DNA from: Sanderia malayensis
Taxonomy: Eukaryota; Cnidaria; Scyphozoa; Semaeostomeae; Pelagiidae
Direction of reading: 5' to 3'
NCBI GenBank assembly: GCA_013076295.1
Contig: RQOL01000663.1
Coordinates: 62,001 to 126,000 of the forward strand
DNA length: 64,000 bases
Positions 21,490 through 34,149 of the stretch are shown piece by piece. Within the stretch, counting starts at the first letter, position 1; the number at the start of each line of letters is the position of its first letter. The translations under genes were made by a program, and so were the position numbers. Under the pieces are notes generated by a model. That model searched no databases, had not been told where the DNA came from, and was given only the letters and a program-made list of their open reading frames with translations.

Positions 21490-24400
21490 CTATAAAGTGC
21501 AACAAAGCCGATCCGGTAGAACCACAATCTGAGCCCTCGTGCTTGGTGTGTGTGTATTTTGGTAGACGCCTTTGAGAGCAACGCGATTTATGCTCTGTGG
21601 TTTGTGAAGACCTTTACAGGACTTCTTGGAAGACAATATTTTTGTCTTTATGTGTGTTTCCTCTGGGAGGAATACTTTGAGCCCGTCAAATGATGTTGCT
21701 CTTGACATGGCCACATATAACTGACCATGTGTGAACACGGGCTCAGGTAAATACAAACCAACATACCTGAGAGATTGTCCCTGTGCCTTATTGATAGTAA
21801 GGCAGTATGCTAGTCTGACTGGAAATTGTCGTCGCTTAATGTTGAACGGCATCTCCGTGTCTTGTGTTGACAATGTTATTCTGGGAATCATGACCTGCTG
21901 GCCTCTGTGCTCCTTTGTGATGATCTCTGCTATGATGACGTTACGTCGGAGATGGCGTACAATAAGTCTTGTGCCGTTGCAAAGACCTTTCTTTGGATTT
22001 AGATTCCTCAGAAGAATTATTGTTGCACCAACCTTAAACAAAGAGAGTTGCAAATAACAATGTGTATTGCATTATAGTACTGTGACAATGAAGGATAATC
22101 AGGCTTAAAAAGTGCTATTAATGTGGACTTCAACTCATGTATACGTAATTATTACATAGCAAGATTATACCTTGAGTCTAAGTCGGTGTAACAGCAATCC
22201 ATTAGGAGTTAGATTGTTGATAAACTCAATTGGATATGCCGCTTCCTCATCCGGATCCTCTGTTATCACACTGTCTGTGCTGTAGTATGTTCTGTCAGGA
22301 ATTTGTAGTCTTTCCAGAATGATGTCATTGATCTGATGTGAAAAGTCATTCTTTGGGGTAAGACAACAACGTTCTGACATGGTTACCGGATCCAGCATGA
22401 GGCGCGACTGTGGTGTATTAGGCGGGGGATATATGAAGTTGAGCATTTCCTCTTGCGAAGATGTGCATATTTGATGTGGCAAAGTGATATTGTCAAGTGC
22501 ATCATGTGGTTCTTGTTTATTGCCGAGTCTTAGGAGCCATTCTGAGAATTCTCTGTAAGATTCATCTTGAACAGCTCTCATGTTTGTGTGCAGGCGATGT
22601 TGTTGAAACTGTGCCCACAAATCACTGATTTGATATGATTTAAGACTCTCTGATACGATTTTCTCTCTTCCTGCTTTGGGGACAACAGGTAAGACCTGTC
22701 TGAAATCGCCACCAAGTAACATGAATTTGCCACCAAATGGCTTGTCAACTCTTGTGATATCCCGAAGCAGTCTGTCAACTGCTTGCAATGCCAATGCTGG
22801 TATCATTGAAGCTTCATCCCATGTGAACAGGGTTGTCTCACGCAAAAGCTGTGCTCTTCGGCTCTGTCTCTTGACATTGCATGTTGATTCCAGCTTCAAT
22901 GGTATTGGAATTTGGAATTGTGAATGCGATGTTCTGCCATTGATAAGCAGTGTTGCTGCAATTCCTGACCAAGCCTACACTGAACTTTGTGTCCCGAAGC
23001 ATTGAGTTTCCGAACCAACGTGTTGTAGAGAAATGTTTTCCCTGTGCCAGGTCCGTCGAGAAAGTGACAGTTCTGTTCTGATTGCGTCTCAATCGCTTGA
23101 ATAATGGCTGTGTATACCACTTGTGTATAACATAAACAACAGTTTCATTTAGGATAAATAGAAGTATATGTTGGCTAAACTATTTTAGTGAATATCATGA
23201 TATTAAATTGTAAATCACCTTGTTCTGGAATGACAAAGTCGGCCGGTAGCTGAGGAAGGTGATCGTAATTCGTGATTGACAAACCATGGACCTTCAAATT
23301 GTTGTCAATATCAAGTAGACATTGATACATGTGTCTGTCTTGAAAGGTTATGTCTGGATTGTTGAGTTGATCACGTCTGACAAAATCTTCACTCAAGGCT
23401 TCTTTGAAGGTGTCGAAGAGTGTTCTGATGTCTGAAGGCGTTTGAAAGAGTAGCAATGTGGCAAACAACTGTCTGAGTTGTGGTGGCATATTAAAGATGA
23501 CTGCGTCTTGTAAACAGCGTGTGATTTCGGCATCATCTTCTAAAAGCCCTAAAGCTAATGCTGCATCTTTGAAAGAGTCACATAGATGACCTTCTACCGT
23601 TCGAAGGTCTTCAAATGACGTAGCTCCTCGTTTATGCAACAGCAAGAGTCTGAGTGCAAATTTTTGCTCGCAAGTTCTAGGCTGCACTTGAGTTACTCTA
23701 CCAATGATTGGCATTGTTCTTCGTTGTCTGGGTGTCCATGTTTTTGAACGCTCCTGGAAGACATAGTGCTCTGGTATCTCATGATAGAGGTACTGATGTG
23801 CAGCTGGATCTTGCTGGTTAAGCTCAAACCATGCTGTAAGTGTTGTTCTGTCACCAATGTTGTTGAGCCTTTGTTCGTCATCATTGTCATGAAAGACTAC
23901 TTGTTGCTCAAATGGTAGATGAACAGAAAGCCGTTTCACTATGTGGCTTTTGTGGTGCATCGGGAACTGCAGAAGCCGATAAACAGCTTCATGTGGTCCG
24001 ACATATCTTGCATTGATGTATTGGCGCACCTCGTCGTGTTCAATGTCTTGAGGTACTTGCTGTTGATTTTCTTCAAGAATTTCAACATGTGCCATATCAT
24101 GTCCTTTGTGGATATATTTGAAAATGTACTTGACACTTTTTACAGTACTGCATATTTCCACGTTGATATGACACTGATATTTGATGAGTAGGTGTCTGTT
24201 GTGTGGCACTACCCAAGTATCATCCAAAATGCGATTATTCACATTGACTGGATGAAGACAGCGTCGTCTGTAGAGAGGATAGCCGTTGACATTGATTTCA
24301 GTGTCAGCAACTTGTTCTGGAAAGTGCTTTTTGCATTTGTTATTTTCCATGCACACGCAATGAGGATTTAAAACTCCACAGGGTCCATGTGTCATGTGTT

Positions 24401-26766
24401 TTAGGACCAACTTGTGGTATTTTGCATCCTGTGGGTCTGGAATCTCTGCTGATATCAGTTGATCCACCTGATAATGAATATGATAATTAACAATTTTATA
24501 ATAGAAATGGCATACAGAATAGTTGTACTGTGCATTGCGTATAAATGTCACAATAAGAGAAAGAATTATTAGTATTTGCAAATATTACCTGTTCTGGTGT
24601 TCGTGGTTTATCAGCTTGTGAAAGAAACAGGATCATGTGTGCGTGTGGTAGTCCTCTCTTCTGAAATTCTATGACATACACATGTGCCGTGACATGTCCA
24701 AGAATGTGGTTATGTAATATGTCTTCGAGTAGTTCCTTGAGTTTGAGATGAAATACTCTTGTGACAATGTCTGGTCCATCATTGGCCTTCTGATACGGAT
24801 GAATGTTTTCTTCTATCTCCTTCCATTTAGGATTGGCAGTCATTGTGAGGAAGATGTCTGGCTTGCCATACTTCCTTACGATTGTCATTGCATCTTGAAA
24901 ATGTTGATACATGTTTCTTTGGCTGCCTGGAAAGGATGATGGTAGAATGATAACACGGCCAACATCAATGTGTATGGGCTGATTCAGATTATTAGCCCTG
25001 GCTATCTGGTTCTCAAGTTCAGCTCTTCTGTTGAGATGATCCATCAGGCCTCGATACGTGTCAACACGAAGTTGACGCTGATTATTCATAATCCAGCTCA
25101 GTTTGTTGCCTTCTATTTTCGTATATGCATCTACCAGATACTGTTGAAATAGAAGTGATGCAACGTGGATGGTTGAGAATGCATCCCTGACCTGGATTCT
25201 GTATGAATAGTATTCGGTAAGAGTTAGTTTGGTACGACGGTCACGATTGTTATGGTGTTCACCCGCTACGTGTGCTGTGGGCAATCGTTGAAGGTCCAAA
25301 CTGTAACCTCTGTCACCATGAAAGAACATCAATGGATACGTGAGAGGATCAGCACTTGGACTGGTTGCGTAAATCTTCATGAGATCTCTGTGTCTTGTTT
25401 GAACTTGCAGTTCTCTGTCGTCAGGATTTGGTGCACCTCCATTTTGTACAGTATATATAGCTGCAATTTCTCTGGCAGTTGGATTATCGTATCTGCGATC
25501 TTGTTGTGGGTGACCTGTGATGATCATTTTGAATGTTGGAATAGGCTGATTGTTTGCAATAGCTTGCTGCCGCTGTTCCTCCAATATTTCACCCATGCTT
25601 CGATAATGCTGTGAAAATCGATTGACTGCCATTAATTCATTCTGGAGAAGTGCAACGATGTCCAAATCAAGATGTTGTTCTCCTGCAGTGTTTTGCCGTT
25701 CCTGCAATGCTTGTTGCGTATCCATGATGTAAAGTTCTGCATACTTTCTGGATCTGTCTGTTTCGGTTACACCTAGTAATTGTAAATGAAATATACTTAA
25801 TACATAACATATGAATAGAAGTATGAGTTTTAGGGTAGAAATCATAAGTGAATAATTAGCTATGTAAAATATTGTATAAAAGAAGTGGATTGGTCAGTTA
25901 CCAGTCATGTGATATGCCTTTCCGTGAATTGTGATAACTGATGGTCCAGCTCTGGCATGACGTACAATATTAGCCTTCCATGATGCCATGGCCATTAATG
26001 AGTTGTATTGGCGGAAGTGCTTTAAGAAATGTGTCGATTCGGATGTATCACCAGTATATAAATGCATGACATTGACTGGAGGTGGTTGAATTGGATCCAG
26101 AGTGATTAAACCTCCCATGCAACACTTGTTGTATTGTTTTCGGGAGTTAAGTTCTTCTTTGAAGTACTTTGCACCACAATGAATGCATGTTCTGGTCATT
26201 TTATTCAAGTGGTGTGGTAATGGCGAGAAGGGGATGAGGTTTTCAGCTTCATTGTTCTCAGGGACAGGGTTGTCAACTTGCATTTGTTGATCTTCAACAG
26301 GTTCTGGTATCTGATTTTCATTGGGTACTGGAACCGCGTCTTGCATCTCGATGTCTGCAGGTTGTTCTGGTGCTTCAAGCTCTTGGTTCTGAATAGGAAG
26401 TTCTTGGTTCAGAATGGGAAGCTCTTGGTTCTGAATGGGAAGCTCCTGGTTCAGAATGGGAAGGTCTTGGTTCAGAATGGGAAGCTCCTGGTTCAGAATG
26501 GGAAGGTCTTGGTTCAGAATGGGAAGCTGATGGTTCTGAATGGGGAGCCATGGGATCTGAATGGGAAGCTGTGGTTCCATGCCCATCTCCATTGGCTGTA
26601 TCTGTGGAAGGAGATACTGTGCTGGAAATGGCTGATATTCAGGGGCTTCTAGCTGATGGTTTTCAAGCTGCAATTGTTGAAGATCGTTGACTGCTGCAAG
26701 TGGGTTATCCGCATTTCCTGTCTGTTGAGGCTGAAGCTGCTGATTGATATGTCTGTGATGCTGCAT
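21490..26766 (-). mobile_element. Helitron rolling-circle transposon (coding span)
   Basis: Coding region of a Helitron, with an N-terminal zinc region, HUH Rep endonuclease and PIF1-like helicase in one spliced gene. The outer ends (5' TC and 3' hairpin plus CTRR) could not be fixed; they lie right of 26766 and left of 21490. Nothing else is inserted within the coding span. It could mobilise related non-autonomous elements if repaired or if another copy is intact. Confidence 0.9.
21490..26766 (-). pseudogene. Helitron Rep-helicase gene, five exons, one frameshift
   Basis: Exons on the minus strand, in order: 26766-25902, 25772-24589, 24467-23219, 23119-22171 and 22032-21490; phases agree at all four introns. 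Exon 1 has a Cys-rich finger (CIHCGAKYFKEEL) and FRQYNSLMAMAS, common at the start of Helitron proteins. Exon 2 carries the Rep HUH motif (RGLPHAHMILFL). Exon 3 carries the two-tyrosine motif (KYIFKYIHKG). Exon 4 has Walker A (DGPGTGKTFLYN), DEASM Walker B and GGDFRQVLPVV. Exon 5 has INKAQGQSL and YVAMSRA. One base is missing near 22972-22982, between HKVQC and SGIAATLLINGRT, so the helicase is out of frame from there. The protein would nick and unwind DNA for rolling-circle transposition. This looks like a young copy. Confidence 0.88.
26380..26550 (-). repeat. 21-bp coding repeat in Helitron N-terminus
   Basis: Roughly eight tandem 21-bp units (ttctgaatgggaagctcctgg and variants) encoding a seven-residue repeat of the form PILNQ(D/E)L. 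They lie between a Gln-rich start and the Cys finger, in the first exon. Probably a low-complexity linker that varies in length. Confidence 0.85.
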
Positions 26767-27164
26767 ATTCTCCGCACTTGATTTCTACGCCTGGTGCTGG
26801 TTATACTTCTCTTGGCCTTGCGTGGCATGGTGCACGTTGTGGTATGAAAGAGAAATATGAACTATGAGATATACAATTAGGCCAAATTATTGTAAATGTT
26901 ATTGCTTCTTGACAATGGTCTTAATAGCAACAACAATGGTGATAATTATAGCTTTCTGTAAAGCTGAAACACAAAGAAGTAAATATCATATATTTCAAGA
27001 GTTCAATAATGATAAGTTGAAATTGCTAAAGAAGTAAATGGAAATTATTGCTATACAATCTAATTTATGTTAAATGAACATGCTTACGTGAAATGAACTG
27101 TGGTCGTTTCTGTTATGTAAACAGTCACTAAAATGGAATAGAGTAAATCTAATATATATATTCT

Positions 27165-27957
27165 ACGGAGTCACGTGATGACGCATTTTCCTTGCCAAAA
27201 ACAATAGATTCGACCCGAAACAATAGGTCGAACGCCCCAAAACAATGGGCCGAAACCGCGAACCGTGTAATCAAAAAGGCTTTTTTGTTTGTACATTATT
27301 TGTGCTAAATTTCAAATGGAAAGTGCCAATTATTAATTAGACCAAAGTTATCTATTTTTGGTTTCGTTTTTTTAAAGTTCTTTTGAATTATTCCATTAAT
27401 TATTCCACAAATTGTGCTATCACGAAAAAACTACAGTTTACGGTGGCGAAACTTCCAAATTCGTGTTGCGAACTCCATTTTCGAACAAAGTGTTCGCTGT
27501 TCACGTGACCCGTTTCGCCTTTTCCTGCAAGTTGATTGGCTCTTTTGCGACTTCACGAGAACAGTTGCGATGCTTAGGCCTAATATAAACAAGCCCAAAG
27601 TTTTAATCGACAAAGGGATTATCAGGCGAGCGGAGCGAGCCAAGCTGTTGTAAAAGGAGTAGGCAGAGGCGAAGAGGCATGAGCGTAAGCGAATGCAGCG
27701 CACGAAGTGCGCCAACCACAAGCGAGCGTAGCGAGCTAAGCCATGGTAGGTGGGGTTGAAAGGGGCATGAGCGTAGGCGAATGCAGCGCACGGAGTGCGC
27801 CAACCACAGGCGAGCGTAGCGAGCTAACCCATTGTACGTGGGGTCGAAAGAGGCATGAGCGTAAGCGAATGCAGCGCACGAAGTGCGCCAATCACATTAA
27901 GTTTTTTTCACTTGCCCCCCTCCGGGAAGCGAGCGAAAGCGAGCGCCCCCGGCTAGT
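27165..27957 (-). mobile_element. Non-autonomous element C with satellite core
   Basis: Opens tctaatatatatattctacgg and CACGTGATGACGC like element B. The shortened body runs to about 27600, followed by three satellite units (27630-27900) and the variant end cacttgcccccctccgggaagcgagcgaaagcgagcgcccccggctag at 27957. Same order as element B. The end belongs to the cccggctag subtype also seen at 41053. Confidence 0.65.
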
Positions 27958-29230
27958 TTATAGTTAAAATATAAGTAGTAAAGGAAATGAATAATGAACA
28001 AAACTCGAAATACCTGAATAAATAAAAATGGACCGGTTGAATCGAGTGCAGCAGTTTTTAATAACTTGTTGAAACACGATTTGAGAAATTGTTATTAATA
28101 TACTTACTACCAATGAAGAAAACACTGAATTAACGAAATAGTTTGTTGTACATAGGGTCATTTGGAAAGAGAGAAATCAAAAATCAAAAAAATAAGTTTA
28201 TTTTGTCGAAATGAGTTTGTTAAAGAGAAGTGTCCGTTATTTAAAAATAGATTTAGCTGGGCCTTTATTCATAAAAAAAACAAACAATTAAAGAGTTAAA
28301 TATATCAGTGAGCAAGGAAAACTGTTGTCAAATAATAAATTTCTTACCGAGCCTTGTGTCTTTCAAATCTATGGGTAGAAACAAAAGAGAAATCACAATA
28401 GTGGTAAACTTAAAATATTTGATAAAGAAATGATACCTGCACAAACGTAACGTGACCTGTTTTTGTAATTAAAAGCAAGGAAAAACAATAGTTTTTGTCA
28501 TATCAGACGAAGTAGTGATAAATAATCGGGTTAGCTTGTAGTTATTAAAACACGTTGAAAGTAGGTACTTACTCAGCGATAAATATAAGAATAAGATTAG
28601 CTATAATTATAGCCGTTAGAAAATTTGGCCGGTTAAAAATAGACAAAATCTATAATTATGGAGGCGGGATTTCTATTGTACTACATCGCCTCCGTGATTG
28701 GTTTATACGCGTCATGTGATAAAAAAGGAGGGAAAAATCTCGTGGAAAGGGATTTCCCCTTCGTCCTTCTGACTTTTAAAGGTGGGAAGGAGAAGATTAG
28801 CACGTGATAGACTGGTTGAACTCAAAGAGATAGGAGATAAGATAAGAAACATTATAAACTTTAAAATTTATGTTATGTTCATTTTACCGAATATTTACGG
28901 TTGGTTTAACAATATTAATACTTTTTAAACAATATATTATCGTTCAATTCGGCAAGTTGATTGACTTGGAGGGTGGAGACCACAGGGCTTCGATGCATCA
29001 AGTTGATAAAAAGTGGCCGATAACGTCTGGAATGTAAGCCTCGTTAACACTATGGGGCAGGCATGTGTGCACGTCTCGTCTGTCCCTGCAAGAAGAAGAC
29101 AAAGGAAAAGAAGAAAGACAAATGAAACAAAGGAAACGTTGTAACAAACTCTCACGTGCCAGAATTTTTTTTGCGAAATTATTATTATTAAATTGTAAAG
29201 GAAAAGAAGCCTCGGCCTCGGTAGATAGCG
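27958..29230. other. AT-rich region, no gene recognised; possible 5' region of the next gene
   Basis: Contains repeated gatt and aaat tracts and a cgcctccgtgattggtttat stretch near 28688 that includes an inverted CCAAT box (ATTGG). From about 28930 the sequence becomes less AT-rich and purine-rich, consistent with a 5' untranslated region for the candidate gene beginning at 29231. No homology seen. Confidence 0.35.
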
Positions 29231-30200
29231 ATGACGACGAAAAGAGCCGATGAAATCGTAAGAATAAGATATGGTAATAATATTATTTGATCTTTGTCAA
29301 TCTTTTCAATCAAACACTATTAAGCAAACTATAATGAGTTATGGTTTGTTTAACTTGAATTGTTATCTATCAATTATAGAATTTGTACATATTGAAAGAG
29401 AATATGCATCCTTTCATAAAAATTAGTCAACATGCATGGCAGGCCTGGGTAAGTTTGTAACTTTAGTTTTTCTATGAAATTTTCTTAGAAAAGAAGGGAA
29501 ATTCAGAGCAATTGCATAGTAATAATAGAAATCTGTTCTCCTTCTGTGTTTTGGTGGGCTAGCTGACACTGATATAAGCAATGAGTGTTGGCATTGCTGA
29601 AACCTGGAAAATATTGTAAATTATTGAAACTGTGTGTTTGGTTAATGGTTTCACTTAATTTTATTGTTGCTTGCAGGTGCTGATAGCTGAACAGAAAAGG
29701 AAAGGATGTCCCTGCTTGGTTTTTTGTGTGGTAAGTGCCTAATTAATTTGTGGGTTTTAAAATTAGAACAATAATATATCAATCGAACTGAATATTACGA
29801 TGAACTGAATTTGGAACTATTTAAACAGGAAAAAGCATTGACCATGCATAAATATGGGAAATTTGTGAGATTGATTGGTAGGCCAAAAAAGGTAAGCTAT
29901 TATTAGTATGAATAATTCATGCATGATCAAGGCCACTAAGCTACAAAACAACAGAACTACAAACTATCAAAGTACATAACTTAACTACAAACTATCGAAC
30001 AACATAACTACTTAACTACAAACTATTTACAAACTATCTACAAACAGTAAAAACCTGCATATAAGATCCTCCATCTTATTTTGTAGGCTATTTTGGTAAT
30101 GAAGAATGGAAAACAATCGGTAAACTATAAGACAATATCATGTGAACATGACTATGAAAAAATACATAGAAAAATGGAATATTCGGTGGTAGGTTCTTAA
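29231..30200 (+). CDS. Candidate small five-exon gene, 108 codons, unknown function
   Basis: Five GT-AG bounded segments read in one continuous frame: 29231-29257 (MTTKRADEI), 29380-29448 (ends SQHAWQAW), 29677-29730 (VLIAEQKRKGCPCLVFCV), 29829-29891 (EKALTMHKYGKFVRLIG, then RPKK) and 30087-30200, ending TAA. Every intron is phase 0 and all have gta donors and ag acceptors. Chance agreement over about 100 codons in AT-rich DNA is unlikely, but no domain is recognised. The last exon could also be spliced at 30120 (tcg/gtaaac). It may be a real small gene or a captured fragment; expression is unproven. Confidence 0.4.
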
Positions 30201-30251
30201 AAATAGGAGGTTCTGATATGTAGGTTTTTACTGTATAACTATGTACAGTAT

Positions 30252-30825
30252 CTACATATTAAAGTAAGAAATTTTTACAATTTTGGCACCGCGTGCCAAT
30301 TCGGCCTGCTCTGGCGTAAGTTTGTGGGAAGGGTTTTGGGTGACCACCTTCCCACGCTCTTTTTTGGGGGCCTTTCTTTTTTGTTGGCCAGCAATTTTTA
30401 CAAAGGCCTCTTTTTGTGTTCTGTAAATTAACACACATAAGACTGATATGTTAAAGGTTGTTAACATTTTGTAAAAAGATGCAATGCCATTGTTAAAGTG
30501 TGTATGATAAACATGTGAAATACAATGTAAAAAGGTGTACGTAGACAATTTCATTTGTTGGGATTCTTCTCCTCGTCACGAAAACAAAGTTGAATCGTTT
30601 GCCGGCCAATTCGGGGAATTGGTCGGCACATTGCTTTTTAAGAGCAGAAATACTGCTATATGTTATTTCCTAGGAGAAAAAGAGCATGGAAAGAATAATG
30701 GTTGATAGCAGTTATGAAGATGAGAAATGTACTAATAAATATATTAATGTATTTAATATAATTACTTTGGTGTCTTTGCCAACAGTTATGACAATTTGCT
30801 TGTCCTTTGGCTTTGCATTTGCCAT
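30252..30825 (-). CDS. Candidate small three-exon gene, unknown function
   Basis: From the ATG at 30825 exon 1 (30825-30766) encodes MANAKPKDKQIVITVGKDTK and ends at GTAATT. Exon 2 starts at 30669 after CCTAG with EITYSSISALKKQCADQFPE and stays open to about 30560. A third segment, about 30429-30252, follows a TTTACAG acceptor and encodes KEAFVKIAGQQKRKAPKKER, then LTPEQAELARGAKIVKI, ending in a stop. The exon 2 donor is unclear, so joining exons 2 and 3 is uncertain; another frame of exon 3 has two CxxC pairs. The gene converges on the plus-strand candidate with about 50 bp between them. No domain recognised. Confidence 0.3.
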
Positions 30826-31829
30826 GTTGAAATGTTCTCAAAATGAAATGTTGAAATGCATGTAAAATTAGTATAAGGTTAATGGAAAATGCTGCTGAAG
30901 GAGAAATATGAAGAATTTGAAAATGTTGTATATCTCAATTAACAATATATTCTGATAATATTGTGGGAATGAATATATGAAGAGCAAAGATTGAAAATCA
31001 TAGCAATAGGAGAAGATACTTACAAATCTGAATGAGCAGGTAACTTAAATAACGAATGCTGAAGTAAACAAAGGTAAGTAGTGTTAAAAGTTGTTACACA
31101 GTGACTGTAAAATTGTTGTTAATAACTATGGATACATTTAAGGCTGTTTTAGTTAATATGGCTTTGTGTTCTTAAATGTTTAAACTTTCAAAAGTTATTT
31201 AGAAAAATTTTTCACTTACTTGAATTTTGTGCGATCGAGATCTGAAAGATTTTCGCGCGCTCAAGTCAAAGCTATTGTCTTTCGAAACTATAACAACAAT
31301 ATCAAGATGGCCCCATGGAAAAGAATGAGATCGAGGTCTTCTGGAAGTATGGAAACAACGTGGTGCTGGGTGAATTCCGATGTTACAATAATTCTGCATA
31401 GTGAAAGTATGAATGGCAAAGACTATAGATTAAAGTGAACTACGAATTGGTGTAAAAATAGAGAGGGTATGTTAAGTTGAACAATAATCAGGTAATGCAT
31501 AAGTAGATATAAATGGACATTTATTAAAGGTTGACTCCCACACTAAATAATGCTGTGATTATTCAGTAAACTCCTTTCATTTCCCTATAAATCACAATGA
31601 AATGACAACACTATTCAGTGTGAAAATTTCATAAGTTTTAATATATTTATGACTTTATTATATATTATTAATTCTTTGATGGATTGTTATTTGATTGTCT
31701 TTCTTTATTATGTAAGCAAAAATATATAAAATGTTATGAATTAATATTGATAATATGATATATACAATATTTTCTCAATGACTGTTTTGAATGTGGCAGT
31801 TTTTCTGCAAGGTATATAACTTGTCTGTT
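30826..31829. other. No recognised gene
   Basis: AT-rich sequence. An open frame on the plus strand near 31307 starts AAGATGGCCCCATGGAAAAG, a good translation start context, but encodes only about 44 residues with no homology I recognise. Upstream of the minus-strand candidate gene it may hold its promoter. Confidence 0.35.
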
Positions 31830-33345
31830 CTCTACTGTACCATACTATATATTTCATTATGTTATACATTACCATATACTACTATACATTATTACACATT
31901 AATATATATACCATACATTACTATACACACTGTACATTACTATACCTACATACAAACATACTATACCTACTATAAAAACATACCATACCCATTATAAAAC
32001 CATACTATACCTACATACTATAAGAACATAATATACCTACTATACCTACTATAAAAACATACTATACATACTATACCTACCATAAAAACATACTATACCT
32101 ACTAAAAAACATACTATACCTACTATAAAAAATACTATAGCTGCATACCTACATACATACATACCTACATACATACATACATACATACATACATACATAC
32201 ATACCTACATACATACATACATACATACATACCCTACAATACATACCCTACAATACATACCCTACAATACATACCCTACATAACATACCCTACTATACAT
32301 ACCCTACAATACATACCCTACAATACATACCCTACAATACATACCCTACATACATACCCTACAATACATACCCTACAATACATACCCTACAATACATACC
32401 CTACATAACATATCCTACATAACATTTCCTACTATACATACCCTACAATACATACCCTACAATACATACCCTACAATACATACCCTACAATACATACCCT
32501 ACAATACATACCCTACAATACATACCCTACAATACATACCCTACAATACATACCCTACATAACATACCCTACTATACATACCTTACAATACATACCCTAC
32601 AATACAAACCCTACAATACATACCAGTTTAAATGGGGAAAATCGTGTAAATAGCGCCTGAAAAATTCATAACTTTGACTTTGTTTTCATTGGGCCTAAGT
32701 GTTGCAAGCATGCCGAAGCAACGCCTACTACAAAAACCATAACTATTTCAAATTAAAATACAGCTGTCACCTGCGTTCCGAATTGTTTCCTACAACTCTC
32801 CAGGGGTCTTTGAAACAATTAGCAGCTCTTTACAAAGATAAATCAGCTCGTAAAACACTTTGCAAGGCGCCCTTTGTGTGCAAAAGAAAAACACGCGTCT
32901 TCTCCAAAAGTACCTGCTGGCAACCCGAGGGCGAATAATGAGTCTTGCGAAAAGAGCCAATGAAATTGCAGGAAAAGGCGAAACGGGTCACGTGAAGAGC
33001 GAATACTCTTTTCGAAAATGGAGTCGGGGACGCGAATTTGGAAGTTTCGCCAGCGTAAACCGTCGTTTTTTCGTGATAGCACAATTAGTGGAGTAATTAA
33101 TAGAATAACTCAAAAATTCTTTTAAAATAGGCTTCCAAAAATAGATAACTTTTGCCTACTCCAGAAACGGAGCCTTTCCATGCAAGTGTCAACCTTTTGC
33201 GATTTCATTGAAAAAAGCCTTATTGATCACCGATTCGCCGTTTCGGCCCATTGTTTTTGGGCGTTCGACCTATTGTTTCGGCTCGAATCTATTGTTTTGG
33301 CCAGAGTTTCGCCACCGTCACCTGACATCGCAGAATAGTAATATT
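31830..33345 (+). mobile_element. Non-autonomous element D with microsatellite core
   Basis: TATA/CATA-type repeats (31850-32622) run directly into the conserved body at 32625 (gtttaaatggggaaaatcg), which ends GACATCGCAGAATAGTAATATTAGA at about 33350. The body aligns with 16490-17262. The conserved GGGTCATC end is not present on the left, where the AT-rich microsatellite instead decays gradually. This copy shows most clearly that the repeat abuts the body. Confidence 0.6.
32139..32622. repeat. (CATA)n and 14-bp minisatellite of element D
   Basis: catacatac runs at 32139-32230, followed by about 28 units of acataccctacaat with tacataac variants to 32622. Same unit as 15203-15845. Confidence 0.93.
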
Positions 33346-34149
33346 AGATGGTATAAATATGTACCTATCATTGATTGAACTATTAAACAATTCCACCTGA
33401 TGAGTTTCAAAGAGCGAAAGATGAGTTTCAATTCCACCACAGCAGTTCAACTCCATGACCTGACTCATTTTTTTTGGTAAACTCTTGCTAAAATTTTCCA
33501 GGTCCTATCATCTGATAGGGACAGAAAAGTTGGAACAAATGAAATATGACATACGAAACTAAACTTTTGATCAATAACAAAAGAAACCTGAACTGAAATA
33601 TTTTTGCAAGAATAAGATTTAGACTTTTTTCAATAATTTAATCTATTTTCTACCTTCCCACCACACAATGCAATGTCTGTTAAATCATGGAATACTATAC
33701 AGTATTATGAGAACAAAACTAGGCATAAAGCGAGACCTTATGCAGTGAACATTTTTATTCGCCTAATTTGTAGAGCTTTCTTTGCTTGTTTATACAACGT
33801 TTTGCTCTCCGTTTCAAAGTTATTAACATATGTTTGCAGAAAACTACTGCAACCCACCTAAAAGAGTGATTCCAACACACTCCGCCATTACGAGGCTGTG
33901 GCGTAATAGGTTTATCTTTCCACTTCACGCATTTGAATATTTGGGAGGGGAGAGGAGAAGGAAACGAAGAGGAAAACAGTTCACAGCATGTGAACAAGCA
34001 AAGAAAGCTCTACAAACTAGGTGAATATAAAATTTCACCTCATATGCCCTCTGAAGACTGCCATCTGCCATGCTTTGCGATTGATTTTAATTAGTTGTGA
34101 ATTATTTTAAAATGAAACAACAACAACAACAAAACTTAAGGAAATAAAT
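33346..34149. other. No recognised gene
   Basis: Spacer between element D and the 3' end of the HECT-type gene. Short open frames on both strands overlap each other around 33755-34024, without homology. Confidence 0.4.

Noticed and set aside
21131..21532. Possible C48/Ulp1-type peptidase fragment (NTPGHWCVVKV)
   Set aside because: Only one His-Trp context supports it, and no second catalytic motif was seen. The frame also overlaps the antisense of the Helitron end.
23919..25614. Plus-strand frames across the Helitron
   Set aside because: They are antisense to the Rep exons, which carry the conserved motifs and splice sites.
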